The notes: generated by a model from the sequence alone, not told the origin. Positions 1 to 8,046 are shown, counted from the stretch's first letter. The stretch: DNA of 64,000 nucleotides from Mesorhizobium sp. B2-3-12 (GCF_006442205.1 NZ_VFVR01000001.1:248001-312000), one strand, 5' to 3'. Made by a program: numbers and translations.

Positions 1-173
1 GAGCCGGATGAAGTTCCGCTGGCGAGATCGTTCATCTCGGCCAGAAAGACCGAAAACCCGCGCCCAACGGCATCCCGGGCAATGCCACAGCCGTTGATGC
101 CACCGCCTATGACGAAGATGTCACGGATTGAAGATGCGTCCACCAGTTCCTCCACGATTTCGCATTGCACCAT
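1..173 (-). CDS. glpD: Glycerol-3-phosphate dehydrogenase, N-terminal fragment (runs off the window)
   Basis: Only the first 57 or so codons are present. They start with ATG at 171-173 on the minus strand and run off the left edge. The translation contains the FAD-binding dinucleotide fold [17 protein letters not shown], followed by [14 protein letters not shown], which is the typical N-terminus of the FAD-dependent glycerol-3-phosphate dehydrogenase GlpD. That enzyme oxidises glycerol-3-phosphate to dihydroxyacetone phosphate at the inner membrane and passes electrons to quinone. The gene lies just downstream of a GlpR-like DeoR repressor in the same orientation, with about 94 bp between them that carry TTTCG/AACGAA half-sites. 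This supports a glp regulon. The family call is solid; only the fragment can be judged. Confidence 0.85.
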   Translation of the reverse strand, partial: MVQCEIVEELVDASSIRDIFVIGGGINGCGIARDAVGRGFSVFLAEMNDLASGTSSG

Positions 174-204
174 TTTTGTCTTTTGCGAAACCGTGGCGGA
201 ATTA

Positions 205-233
205 TTTCGAACTCATAACGAATGTCAAACGAA
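205..233. promoter_or_regulatory. Candidate GlpR (DeoR-type) operator upstream of glpD
   Basis: Two direct AACGAA copies (217-222 and 228-233) lie 11 bp apart, preceded by an inverted TTTCG (205-209). The same AACGAAA/TTTCGTT half-site occurs as a large inverted repeat in front of glpR. DeoR-family repressors commonly bind repeats of this type. Binding is inferred only. Confidence 0.4.
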
Positions 234-267
234 ATATCACAAGCCCGTGAAACAGCCGTGAAAGCGC

Positions 268-1035
268 TTAGCCGAGCGACGTCTCGATCAGTTGAACCTC
301 GGCCTCCTGGCAGATCCTGCGCACCGAGGCAATGTCGCAGCGGTCGGTGATGAAGGTGTTTACCTGGGACAGATGGCCGATCCGCACCGGCGCCGTACGC
401 TCGAATTTGGTCTGGTCGGACACCAGGATGACATGCCTTGCATTGGCGATGATCGCTTGCGCCACCTTCACCTCGCGAAAATCGAAATCGAGCAACGCGC
501 CATCATGATCGATAGCCGAGGCGCCGATGACAGCATAATCGACCTTGAACTGCCTGATGAAATCGACCGCCGCCTCGCCGACGACGCCGCCGTCGGAACC
601 ACGCACAACCCCGCCCGCGATCACCACCTCGATCGACGGATATATGCGCATCCTATTGGCAACATTGATGTTATTGGTGATGACCATCAGACCGTTGTGG
701 TCGAGCAATGCCTTGCTGACGGCTTCCGTCGTGGTGCCGATGTTGATGAACAGCGAGGCGTTGTCGGGGATAAGCCTGGCCGCCGCGCGGCCGATCGCTT
801 CCTTCTCGTCGGCCGCGATCTTGCGCCTTGCCTCATACTCCATGTTCTCGATGCCGGACGGGAACAAAGCGCCGCCGTGGATGCGCGAAAGCAGGCGCTG
901 GTCGCAGAGATCGTTGAGATCCTTGCGAATGGTCTGCGGCGTCACGTTGAAATGGGTCGCCAGATCGTCGACCAGCACACGGCCATTGTCCTTGGCCATC
1001 TGGATGATTTCGGCATGGCGCGGCGACAGATACAT
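268..1035 (-). CDS. glpR: DeoR-family transcriptional repressor, GlpR-like
   Basis: A 255-residue DeoR-family regulator. Residues about 1-57 form the winged helix-turn-helix (VDDLATHFNVTPQTIRKDL, then LLSRIHGGA). The rest is the DeoRC sugar-phosphate sensor domain, with the INIGTTTEAV phosphate-binding loop near residue 98 and VIGASAID. The length is normal for the family. The ATG is preceded by GGGGAGG at a 7-nt distance. The next gene downstream is glpD, so the effector is probably glycerol-3-phosphate and the target glycerol metabolism. An inverted repeat TTTTCGTTTT...AAAACGAAAA just upstream suggests autorepression. DeoR family is certain; the GlpR assignment rests on glpD next door. Confidence 0.85.
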   Translation of the reverse strand: MYLSPRHAEIIQMAKDNGRVLVDDLATHFNVTPQTIRKDLNDLCDQRLLSRIHGGALFPSGIENMEYEARRKIAADEKEAIGRAAARLIPDNASLFINIGTTTEAVSKALLDHNGLMVITNNINVANRMRIYPSIEVVIAGGVVRGSDGGVVGEAAVDFIRQFKVDYAVIGASAIDHDGALLDFDFREVKVAQAIIANARHVILVSDQTKFERTAPVRIGHLSQVNTFITDRCDIASVRRICQEAEVQLIETSLG

Positions 1036-1049
1036 TTCACAACCTCCCC

Positions 1050-1084
1050 TTTTCGTTTTTCTTGATTATAACTGAAAACGAAAA
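1050..1084. promoter_or_regulatory. Inverted repeat in front of glpR, candidate autoregulatory operator
   Basis: TTTTCGTTTT at 1050-1059 is the exact reverse complement of AAAACGAAAA at 1075-1084, with a 15-bp AT-rich spacer. It starts 15 bp from the glpR start codon. The same half-site recurs upstream of glpD, which fits a shared DeoR-type operator. Confidence 0.5.
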
Positions 1085-1162
1085 CGATGAAAGGGTATAA
1101 GCCGGCTAATGGAAATCACATGATTGCAAAGGCAAACTCCGGCACAACTTTACAAGCCCGGT

Positions 1163-2575
1163 TCAGGTCAGGCTACGCGCGATTTCGGTGATGACGGCAA
1201 AAGCCGAATCGACATCGGCGGCGGTTGCCTCGAACTGGCCGACCTGGAAGCGGATGGCGACGCGGCCATTCACACTGGTCTGCGTCAGGTAGATGCGGCC
1301 GTCATCGTTGATGGCATTGACCAGGCGAAGATTGTGACCGTCGGGCTCGGTGCCGGTGGGAGCGGCATGGCGGAATGAAAACAGCGACAGCATCGGCTCG
1401 GTGACGATCTCGAAATCCGGCTCGGCGGCGATGCGCGCGGCCAGGCCTTCGCTCCAGGCGACATGGTTGCGGATCATGGCGCGCAGATTCTCCAGCCCGT
1501 GGGCACGCAGCAGGAACCAAAGTTTCAGGGCGCGGAAGCGTCGGCCGAGCGGCACCGACCATTCGGAGTAATTGATGATGCCGTCGCGGCCATGTGTCTT
1601 GAGGAATTCGGGCTTTATGGCCAGTGTGCGAACGAGGTCCTCTGGCTGGCGAATGAACTGTATCGAGCAGTCGAATTGCGCGCCCAGCCATTTGTGGGGG
1701 TTGAAGACGATCGAATCCGCCAGCTCGGCGCCGGCCCAGAAATGGCGAAACTCCGGGCAGATCATCGCCGACCCGGCCCAGGCGGCATCCACATGCAGGT
1801 AGAGCCCATGCCGCCCCGCCACCGTCGCGACCGCTGCGATATCGTCCGTGCCGCCGGTGCTGGTGCCGCCGACGCTGGCGATGATGCCTGCGGGCAGCAT
1901 GCCGGCTTTCCGGTCGGCGATGATGGCCGCTTCGAGAGCCGCCGTATCCATGGCGCGAAAACGGCCGGCGACCGGAATGCGCACGAGATTGTCCTCGCCT
2001 ATGCCTGATACCCAGATCGCCCGATCGATCGAAGTGTGCACCTGATCCGAGCAATAGACGCGCAACCGCCGCTGCCCGGCCAGTCCCTTTTTGTTGCCCT
2101 GCCAGTCCAGCCCCCGCTCGCGCATGGTCAGCACCGCATTGAGCGTCGCCGACGAGGCCGAATCCTGGATGACGCCGGAAAAGCCTTCCGGCAGGCCGAG
2201 CGCCTGGCGCATCCAGTCCACTGTGCGGGTTTCGAGCTCGGTTGCGGCCGGCGATGTCTGCCAGAGCATGCATTGCGCGGCCATCGCCGACACCAGATAC
2301 TCCGCCACCACCGAGACCGGCGCCGCGTTGGCTGGAAAATAGGCGAAGAAGCGCGGATGCTGCCAATGGGTCATGCCCGGTACGATCTTGGCTTCGAAGT
2401 CGGCGAAGATCCTGTCCATCGGTTCCGGGTCTTCGGGTGGCGACGCTTCAATGCTCCTGAAAATGTCGCCCGGCTCGACCCGTGGCCGCACCGGCCGCTC
2501 ACGCTGATTGTTGCGGTAGTCGGCGCCCCACTCGGCGGCGCGATGCGACCATTGCCGGAAATCGTCGTTGTTCAT
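1163..2575 (-). CDS. PLP-dependent group II (aromatic-L-amino-acid type) decarboxylase
   Basis: A 470-residue pyridoxal-phosphate decarboxylase of the aromatic-amino-acid/glutamate decarboxylase fold. Visible signature residues are His180 (SDQVHTSID, stacks on the PLP ring), Asp263 (HVDAAWAGSA) and the Schiff-base Lys295 (FNPHKWLGA). The N-terminal WQHPRFFAYFPANAAP matches aromatic-amino-acid decarboxylases, which release an amine and CO2. I chose the ATG at 2573-2575 because GGGAGG sits 5 nt upstream; a longer in-frame reading lacks such a site. The gene follows the Anbu peptidase gene by 76 bp on the same strand and could be the last gene of that operon. The amine produced cannot be told from sequence (tyrosine, tryptophan, DOPA or another substrate). 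Confidence 0.85.
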   Translation of the reverse strand: MNNDDFRQWSHRAAEWGADYRNNQRERPVRPRVEPGDIFRSIEASPPEDPEPMDRIFADFEAKIVPGMTHWQHPRFFAYFPANAAPVSVVAEYLVSAMAAQCMLWQTSPAATELETRTVDWMRQALGLPEGFSGVIQDSASSATLNAVLTMRERGLDWQGNKKGLAGQRRLRVYCSDQVHTSIDRAIWVSGIGEDNLVRIPVAGRFRAMDTAALEAAIIADRKAGMLPAGIIASVGGTSTGGTDDIAAVATVAGRHGLYLHVDAAWAGSAMICPEFRHFWAGAELADSIVFNPHKWLGAQFDCSIQFIRQPEDLVRTLAIKPEFLKTHGRDGIINYSEWSVPLGRRFRALKLWFLLRAHGLENLRAMIRNHVAWSEGLAARIAAEPDFEIVTEPMLSLFSFRHAAPTGTEPDGHNLRLVNAINDDGRIYLTQTSVNGRVAIRFQVGQFEATAADVDSAFAVITEIARSLT

Positions 2576-2651
2576 CCTGCCCTCCCCGCATGATCGCCAC
2601 GCCAGCACCCATCGCCCGGCTTTTGAAAACAGCCGCGGACTCCGCGGCCTC

Positions 2652-3383
2652 CTAGCCAGGGAAATCCGGCAGGCTGGCGAAGGCCGTCTTCAGCGCATTC
2701 GACCATCCGTCGGAGATCGTGCGGTAATAAGGATCGTCCTGCCCGATCCGCTTCTTCAGCCCGACCTTGAAGGCATCCTGCTCCAGGAAGAGCAGGTCGA
2801 GCGGCAGGCCAACCGAAAGGTTGGATTTCAACGTGGAATCGAACGACACCAGAAGCAGCTTCACCGTCTCGGCCAGGCTCATCGTGCGCTCATAGGCGCG
2901 GATGATGATCGGCTTGCCATATTTGGTCTCACCGATCTGGAAGAACGGCGTGTCGTCGGTCGACTCGATGAAATTGCCTTCGGGGTAGATCATGAACAGG
3001 CGCGGCGGGCTGCCCTTGATCTGCCCGCCCAGGATGAAGGAGGCGTTGAAATAGGAATCAGCCTTTTCGCCGGCGGGCGACGATTGCTCGATCACCTCTT
3101 TCACCGTGTCGCCGACCAGCCGCACCGTCTGGTACATGGACGGCGTTTCGAGCAGCTTCTCGTGACGGTCGGTCACCGCCTTGGTACGCTCGTCGAGCAG
3201 GCTGACCACAGCTTGCGTCGTCGCCAGATTGCCGGCCGACATCAGCACGATGACGCGCTCGCCCGGCTGCTCCCAGACATGCATCTTCTTGAAGGTCGAG
3301 ATCGAATCCATGCCGGCATTCGTGCGCGTGTCCGACATGAACACGAGCCCGCGATCGATCTTGAGGCCGACGCAATAGGTCAT
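2652..3383 (-). CDS. anbu: Anbu, proteasome-like Ntn-hydrolase (peptidase, proteasome type)
   Basis: A 243-residue protein of the bacterial proteasome-like family known as Anbu (ancestral beta subunit). It begins MTYCVGLKIDRGLVFMSDTR. Removal of Met1 would expose Thr2 as the catalytic N-terminal nucleophile, so there is no propeptide. Asp18 and Arg20 in SDTR, Lys33, and LMSAGNLATTQ around residue 47 are typical proteasome-beta-fold elements. Anbu proteins form open helical (lock-washer) rings and have no proven physiological substrate. Start and stop fit the neighbouring transglutaminase-like gene, 30 bp upstream. The partner genes for ATP-grasp, alpha-E and transglutaminase are all present in the usual order. 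Family call strong; function in the cell unknown. Confidence 0.92.
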   Translation of the reverse strand: MTYCVGLKIDRGLVFMSDTRTNAGMDSISTFKKMHVWEQPGERVIVLMSAGNLATTQAVVSLLDERTKAVTDRHEKLLETPSMYQTVRLVGDTVKEVIEQSSPAGEKADSYFNASFILGGQIKGSPPRLFMIYPEGNFIESTDDTPFFQIGETKYGKPIIIRAYERTMSLAETVKLLLVSFDSTLKSNLSVGLPLDLLFLEQDAFKVGLKKRIGQDDPYYRTISDGWSNALKTAFASLPDFPG

Positions 3384-3413
3384 GGAATCTCTTGAAGCGG
3401 TAATCCTGGGGGA

Positions 3414-4208
3414 TTACTGCTCTACCGTGACCGTGACCGCAAGCAGTTCTTCCGCCTGTCCCAGTCGAATTCCCGACACCGGCGAAGCGTCGCGATAGTC
3501 GCGGCCGGTGGCCACCTTCACATAGCGTTCGTCGGGAGAAATACCGTTGGCGGGATCGAAGGCAACCCAGCCGAGGCCCGGAACATGCGCTTCCGCCCAG
3601 GCGTGACTTGCCGCCTGCTCGACAGCCGCATCCATCATCAAATAGCCGCTGACATAGCGGGCCGGAAACCCCATCGCACGCGCCGCGGCGGCAAAGACGT
3701 GGCTATGGTCCTGGCAGACCCCGGTTTTCAGCACCAAGGCTTGCTCGGCAGACGTCGTCGCATTGGTGGTTCCTGGCGTGTAGGCGACGCGCTCGCCGAT
3801 GGCGGCCATCAGCCGATGCAGTCTTTCAAGGTCCGTGCCCTTGCCGACCGCCTCGGCAAGGGCACGGATGCCGTCGCCTATGGTGGTCAAGGCGGTCTCC
3901 TGCGCGAACAACCAGAGTGGCGCGAAGCCCTGATGCGGCCCGCAAACACCCGACGTATCGCGCGTCACCACCTCGCCCGACGCCTCGACCGTGATGAAGT
4001 CGTGGTCACCCTCGACGCTCAACAGCCTGGTATCGTTGCCGTAGTGGTCGGTAAATCGCACCTCCTCGCGCGCGCCTTCGACCTTTAGCGCCCAGGACAG
4101 CACGGTCTGCGTCGGCTCGCTCACGGGCAGCAGACGAAGCCGCTGGAGCAGATATTGCACCGGCGCGTCGTAGCGGTATTCGGTTCGGTGGGTGATTTTC
4201 AGCCGCAT
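3414..4208 (-). CDS. Transglutaminase-like (papain-fold) protein of the Anbu cluster
   Basis: A 264-residue protein with an N-terminal beta-rich domain (MRLKITHRTEYRYDAPV, typical of bacterial transglutaminase-like proteins) and a C-terminal transglutaminase-fold core. The catalytic triad is visible as Cys165 (KTGVCQDHSH), His202 (ASHAWAEA) and Asp218 (AFDPANG). Such proteins act as cysteine peptidases or amide-exchanging enzymes. Members next to Anbu and ATP-grasp genes are predicted to cut or transfer peptides, but no substrate is established. There is no signal peptide, so it should act in the cytoplasm. It sits between the alpha-E and Anbu genes, 30 bp before the latter and 61 bp after the former. 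A short palindromic repeat lies in the upstream gap. Confidence 0.9.
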   Translation of the reverse strand: MRLKITHRTEYRYDAPVQYLLQRLRLLPVSEPTQTVLSWALKVEGAREEVRFTDHYGNDTRLLSVEGDHDFITVEASGEVVTRDTSGVCGPHQGFAPLWLFAQETALTTIGDGIRALAEAVGKGTDLERLHRLMAAIGERVAYTPGTTNATTSAEQALVLKTGVCQDHSHVFAAAARAMGFPARYVSGYLMMDAAVEQAASHAWAEAHVPGLGWVAFDPANGISPDERYVKVATGRDYRDASPVSGIRLGQAEELLAVTVTVEQ

Positions 4209-4227
4209 GGCTATCTTCCGTTCGCGT

Positions 4228-4269
4228 GCATGATCTCTAGCGAAAAGCGGTGTCCACGTTCAATCATGC
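4228..4269. repeat. Short extragenic palindrome between alpha-E and transglutaminase genes
   Basis: GCATGAT (4228-4234) and ATCATGC (4263-4269) are perfect inverted arms around a core reading AGCGAAAAGCGGTGTCCACG. I recall very similar cores as dispersed palindromes in Mesorhizobium intergenic regions; copy number cannot be tested here. It could form a hairpin in the operon mRNA. Confidence 0.5.
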
Positions 4270-5211
4270 TCAATAAAACCTGTAGTCCTGCGCGATCTCG
4301 TCGCCGAGCCTGGTGTTATCGCGAATGAACCCGGCCAGGAACTCATGCAGGCCGGCGTCGAATATGTCCTTGATCGACCCCGCCCTCAGCATCGCCTGCG
4401 TTTTCTCCGCCGTCGCGTGGCAGGCATGGCGCTCGCCATAGTCATCGGAGAGAAATTTCAGATGTTCCGCCAGGAAGCGATAGCAGAAGGTCAGCGATCG
4501 CGGCATGCGGACGTTGAGGATCAGGTAGTCGGCGATGTTGGTCGGCTTGTAGTCGGCATCGTAGACCCAGCGATAGGAGCGATGCGCCGACACCGAGCGC
4601 AGGATCGATTCCCACTGGTAATTGTCGAGGCTGGAGCCGACCCAGGAGATCGACGGCAAAAGCACATAGTATTTCACGTCGAGGATACGCGCCGTGTTGT
4701 CTGCGCGCTCGACATAGGTGCCGAGCTGCGAGAAATCGAAGATCTCGTTGCGCAGCATGGTGCCGTAGAACGAGCCACGGATCAGCGCCGTCTCGCGCTT
4801 GATGGCGTCGAGCACGCTTGGCAGGTCGCGCTCGTCGATCGGCCTCGCCAGCATCCGCTTCAACGCCATCCAGGCTTCATTGATGCTTTCCCACGTTTCG
4901 CGTGTCAGCGCGGTGCGCACCATGCGGGCATTGTTGCGGGCCGTCTCGATCGACGACATCGTGCTCGACGGGTTCGAGGTGTCGCGTAGCAGGAAATCGG
5001 AGACATTGGAGGCGGTGTAGTCCTGGTATTTCTGCGTGAAGGTGGCATCGGAGCCGGCACTCAGCAGGACCGAGTTCCATTCCTCCGACGCGCTTTGGGT
5101 GCGGGTCAGCGCCATGCGCAGGCCGGCATCGACCAGCCGAGCCATGTTTTCCGCCCGCTCGATGTAGCGGTTCATCCAGTAGAGCCCGTTGGCGGTGCGG
5201 CCTAGAAGCAT
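4270..5211 (-). CDS. Alpha-E domain protein (DUF403) of the Anbu cluster
   Basis: A 313-residue all-alpha protein. It starts MLLGRTANGLYWMNRYIERAENMARLVDAG, the hallmark N-terminus of the alpha-E family (DUF403), and the length is typical. Highly conserved stretches include FSQLGTYVERADNTARILDVKYY near the middle. Alpha-E proteins are nearly always encoded beside the circularly permuted ATP-grasp and a transglutaminase-like gene and are thought to be partners of the ATP-grasp enzyme; no activity is proven. There is no signal peptide or membrane segment. Upstream lies a 124-bp gap with a 17-bp inverted repeat, then the ATP-grasp gene in the same direction. Confidence 0.9.
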   Translation of the reverse strand: MLLGRTANGLYWMNRYIERAENMARLVDAGLRMALTRTQSASEEWNSVLLSAGSDATFTQKYQDYTASNVSDFLLRDTSNPSSTMSSIETARNNARMVRTALTRETWESINEAWMALKRMLARPIDERDLPSVLDAIKRETALIRGSFYGTMLRNEIFDFSQLGTYVERADNTARILDVKYYVLLPSISWVGSSLDNYQWESILRSVSAHRSYRWVYDADYKPTNIADYLILNVRMPRSLTFCYRFLAEHLKFLSDDYGERHACHATAEKTQAMLRAGSIKDIFDAGLHEFLAGFIRDNTRLGDEIAQDYRFY

Positions 5212-5228
5212 GTCAGGCCTTTCGGGCT

Positions 5229-5331
5229 AGTGAGCAGGGAATAGTGAGTAGGAAATCGCAAGCGCTTGAATCTCAATAGAATATGGCATTTCGTCCCTCT
5301 TTGCCTCACGACTGACTAGTCCCTACTCACT
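5229..5331. repeat. 17-bp inverted repeat pair inside the Anbu operon
   Basis: AGTGAGCAGGGAATAGT (5229-5245) and the reverse complement of 5315-5331 (AGTGAGTAGGGACTAGT) match at 15 of 17 positions. A second partial copy, AGTGAGTAGG, lies at 5243-5252 and is a perfect 10-bp inverse of 5322-5331. The arms fill the gap between the ATP-grasp and alpha-E genes, so the mRNA could fold into a long hairpin there. Confidence 0.55.
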
Positions 5332-5335
5332 CATC

Positions 5336-6772
5336 TCAATCATCCAGCACCCAGGTATCCTTGGTGCCGCCGCCTTGCGAGGAATTGACGACCAGCGAGC
5401 CTTCCTTGAGCGCGACGCGCGTCAGCCCACCAGGTACGATCTGGATGCGGTCGGAAACCAGAACATAAGGCCGCAAGTCGACGTGACGCGGCGCCAGGCC
5501 CTTTTCAGTCAGGATCGGGCAGGTTGAGAGGGCAAGCGTCGGCTGGGCGATGTAATTAGACGGTTTGGCCTGCAGCTTCTTGGCAAAATCCTGGCATTCC
5601 TTCTTGGTCGCCGCCGGCCCGACCAGCATGCCGTAGCCGCCCGAGCCATGGACTTCCTTGATCACCAGTTCGTGGATGTGTTCGAGCACGTATTTCAGGC
5701 TGTCCGGCTCCGAACAGCGCCAGGTCGGGATGTTGCCGAGGATTGCCTTGCGGCCGGTATAGAATTCGACGATCTCGGGCATGTAGGAATAGATCGCCTT
5801 GTCGTCGGCAATGCCGGTTCCCGGCGCGTTGGCAATAGTGATGTTGCCGGCGCGGTAGACATCCATGATGCCGGGTATGCCAAGAGCCGAATCCGGCCGG
5901 AAGGTCAGCGGGTCGAGGAAGGAATCATCGACGCGGCGGTAAAGCACGTCGATCTGCTTGTAGCCTTCGGTGGTGCGCATCGCGACATGGCCGTCGACGA
6001 CCCGCAGATCCTGGCCCTCCACCAGTTGCACACCCATCTGGTCGGCCAGGAAAGCGTGTTCGAAATAGGCGGAATTGAAGCTGCCGGGTGTCAGCACGGC
6101 GATGGTCGGCGCGCCCTTCGTACTCTGCGGGCGAACCGCCGCCAGCGACTGGCGCAGCAGCTGCGGGTAGTTCTCCACCGGTCGCACCTTGATCTTTTGG
6201 AACAGCTCGGGAAAGAGCTGCATCATCGTTTCGCGGTTCTCCAGCATGTAGGAGACACCGGACGGGGTGCGCGCATTGTCTTCCAGAACGTAGAATTCGT
6301 CCTCGCTGATGCGCACGATATCGACGCCGATGATGTGGGTGTAGACGCCGGCCGGCGGCCGCACGCCGATCATCTCCGGCAGGAAAGCCTCGTTTTTGGC
6401 GATCAGGTCCCGGGGGACGCGGCCGGCGCGCAGGATTTCCTGGCGATGGTAGATGTCGTCGAGGAAGGCGTTCAGAGCCTGCACGCGCTGCTCGATGCCT
6501 TGCGTCAGCCTGCGCCACTCATTGCCTGAAATGATGCGTGGGACGATATCGAATGGGATCAGCCGTTCGGAGGCTTCCTGCTCGCCATAGACGGCGAAGG
6601 TGATGCCGGTCTTGCGGAAGACGCGTTCGGCGTCCTGCATCTTCTCGGTAAGCCTGGCTGGATCCTGCTCCTTCAGCCAGCGATCGTAAGCCGAATACGG
6701 TCTTCTCAGTCCGGATACCTCCGGAAGCATTTCATCGAACGCTGCCAATCGCATACTCCCCTGTGACGCCAT
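5336..6772 (-). CDS. Circularly permuted ATP-grasp protein of the Anbu cluster
   Basis: A protein of about 478 residues of the circularly permuted type 2 ATP-grasp family (formerly DUF404/DUF407). Typical blocks are [21 protein letters not shown] near the N-terminus, the acidic [20 protein letters not shown] metal/ATP region, and the glycine-rich [13 protein letters not shown] loop. ATP-grasp enzymes activate a carboxylate as acyl phosphate and form an amide bond. This family is predicted to make a peptide, but the product is unknown. It is the first gene of the alpha-E / transglutaminase / Anbu set. The start is uncertain: ATG at 6770-6772 is used; ATG at 6752-6754 (with GGGGAGT almost touching it) and a TTG 11 codons further upstream are alternatives. 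Confidence 0.88.
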   Translation of the reverse strand: MASQGSMRLAAFDEMLPEVSGLRRPYSAYDRWLKEQDPARLTEKMQDAERVFRKTGITFAVYGEQEASERLIPFDIVPRIISGNEWRRLTQGIEQRVQALNAFLDDIYHRQEILRAGRVPRDLIAKNEAFLPEMIGVRPPAGVYTHIIGVDIVRISEDEFYVLEDNARTPSGVSYMLENRETMMQLFPELFQKIKVRPVENYPQLLRQSLAAVRPQSTKGAPTIAVLTPGSFNSAYFEHAFLADQMGVQLVEGQDLRVVDGHVAMRTTEGYKQIDVLYRRVDDSFLDPLTFRPDSALGIPGIMDVYRAGNITIANAPGTGIADDKAIYSYMPEIVEFYTGRKAILGNIPTWRCSEPDSLKYVLEHIHELVIKEVHGSGGYGMLVGPAATKKECQDFAKKLQAKPSNYIAQPTLALSTCPILTEKGLAPRHVDLRPYVLVSDRIQIVPGGLTRVALKEGSLVVNSSQGGGTKDTWVLDD

Positions 6773-6836
6773 TTCACTGGCGTCGCCCGAGAAAATCAAG
6801 CGCAATCGATGATTTGGGGTAAGCGGACGATCAGTA

Positions 6837-6871
6837 TGTTGCGGCTGCCTAAAATTAAGGCAGCCGCAACA
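6837..6871. promoter_or_regulatory. Perfect 14-bp palindrome upstream of the Anbu operon
   Basis: The arms TGTTGCGGCTGCCT (6837-6850) and AGGCAGCCGCAACA (6858-6871) are perfectly complementary with a 7-nt loop. It lies 65 bp before the ATP-grasp start and 48 bp after the Lrp-like gene. On the minus strand it lacks a following T-run, so it is either a weak terminator for the upstream gene or an operator/hairpin controlling the Anbu operon. Confidence 0.6.
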
Positions 6872-6919
6872 AGCGCTTGATCAGCCTTTGCCTCGTGCCC
6901 GGGCAAGCGCCTCGAGCTG

Positions 6920-7156
6920 CTAGAAGGCGCGGAAGGTGACGACGGTGAACGTGTCCTTGATGCCGGGGAGAATCTGCACCTTCTCATTGACGAAATGGCC
7001 GACGTCTTCCTCATCGTCGACATAGAATTTGGCGAGCAGATCGTAGTTGCCGGCGGTGGAGTAGATTTCCGAGGCGATCTCGGCGTCGGCAAGCGCGCTG
7101 GCAACCTCATAGGATTTGCCCAACTCGCATTTGATCTGCACGAAAAACGCCTTCAT
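6920..7156 (-). CDS. Stand-alone Lrp/AsnC ligand-binding (RAM) domain protein
   Basis: A 78-residue protein that matches the C-terminal effector domain of Lrp/AsnC regulators (MKAFFVQIKCELGKSYEVASAL, then STAGNYDLLAKFYVDDEED and ILPGIKDTFTVVTF) but has no DNA-binding helix-turn-helix. Stand-alone RAM domains form dimers to decamers and bind amino acids or small ligands; some act as sensors for other proteins. The ATG at 7154-7156 is the natural start and the length is typical for such single-domain proteins. It precedes the Anbu operon on the same strand with a strong palindrome between, so co-regulation is possible but not shown. Confidence 0.85.
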   Translation of the reverse strand: MKAFFVQIKCELGKSYEVASALADAEIASEIYSTAGNYDLLAKFYVDDEEDVGHFVNEKVQILPGIKDTFTVVTFRAF

Positions 7157-7237
7157 GGCTTCGTCCCGCTAAACTTCCAGGTCCAAGCGGCCCTTCTGGC
7201 AGACTGGAGGCGGGCTTTCAAGCGTTGGAATCCGCAC

Positions 7238-7861
7238 TTAGCCGGCGCGAGCCCTGGCCACGGCCTCGCGCAGCTCCGCAACCGGCATGCCGCGCTTGAA
7301 CAGCCTGCCACCGATCACCAATGCCGGCGTACCCTGCAGCCTGAACCCCGCGGCCTGGGCGTCGTTGCGCGACAGCAAGGCATCGATCCGCGGCTGGTGG
7401 CCGGCGAGACCGGTGCGCGCCTTTGCAACATCGACGCCGACAGATCCGAGAATATCGTCGGTGCGACGCTCGGAAAGCCCACGCTCATTGGCCATCAGCG
7501 CATCCACCGCGGCTGCATAGTGGTCGCCGGCCGACAAAGCCATCCTTGCGGCATTGCGCGAGACATCGCCAAAGATCGGCCAGTCCTTCATCACCAGCCG
7601 GATGCCGCCATCCTCGGCCATCAGCTTCTTCAGCTCGACAAAGACCAGCTTGCAGATAGGGCATTGATAATCGACGAATTCGGCGATGGTCACATCGCCC
7701 TCGGGATTGCCCAGTGCCGGGATCGCCGGATCGAAGGCCACCTCGGTGACAGTCGGCGCCGCCCTCGCCCAGGCCGGCAGCGGAGCCAGGGCGACAAGAC
7801 TGGCGGCACCTTTCAGCAACAGGCGTCTACCAACCGGATGCGTGAAAATCATGTGTCCCAC
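7238..7861 (-). CDS. DsbA-family thiol:disulfide oxidoreductase, exported
   Basis: A 207-residue protein with an export signal (VGRRLLLKGAASLVALAPLPAWARA), including a twin-arginine-like pair, followed by a thioredoxin-fold domain. The active site is CPIC in VDYQCPICKLVF near residue 67, and the cis-proline loop is GTPALVIGG near residue 182. It is of the DsbA/DsbG-like type seen in alphaproteobacteria and would form or isomerise disulfides in the periplasm. The start is GTG at 7859-7861: AAGGAG lies 6 nt upstream of it, while the in-frame ATG three codons later has poorer spacing. It is transcribed toward the Lrp-like gene, 81 bp away. Confidence 0.85.
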   Translation of the reverse strand: MGHMIFTHPVGRRLLLKGAASLVALAPLPAWARAAPTVTEVAFDPAIPALGNPEGDVTIAEFVDYQCPICKLVFVELKKLMAEDGGIRLVMKDWPIFGDVSRNAARMALSAGDHYAAAVDALMANERGLSERRTDDILGSVGVDVAKARTGLAGHQPRIDALLSRNDAQAAGFRLQGTPALVIGGRLFKRGMPVAELREAVARARAG

Positions 7862-8046
7862 TGCACGCTCCTTCCCCGAATGTACGATGGGCGCCCGGTC
7901 TTAAAGGAAGCTTAAGCATAAGGAATCCGGCACGACGAGTACGAATATCGGCGGCCGCTGAAACCGTGAAGCGCCCTCGCGCGTATGTTACGATGTCTCC
8001 TGAAAAACGTTTCTGGAGGCGGTTCGAGGGACGTTGGAGACAGGCC

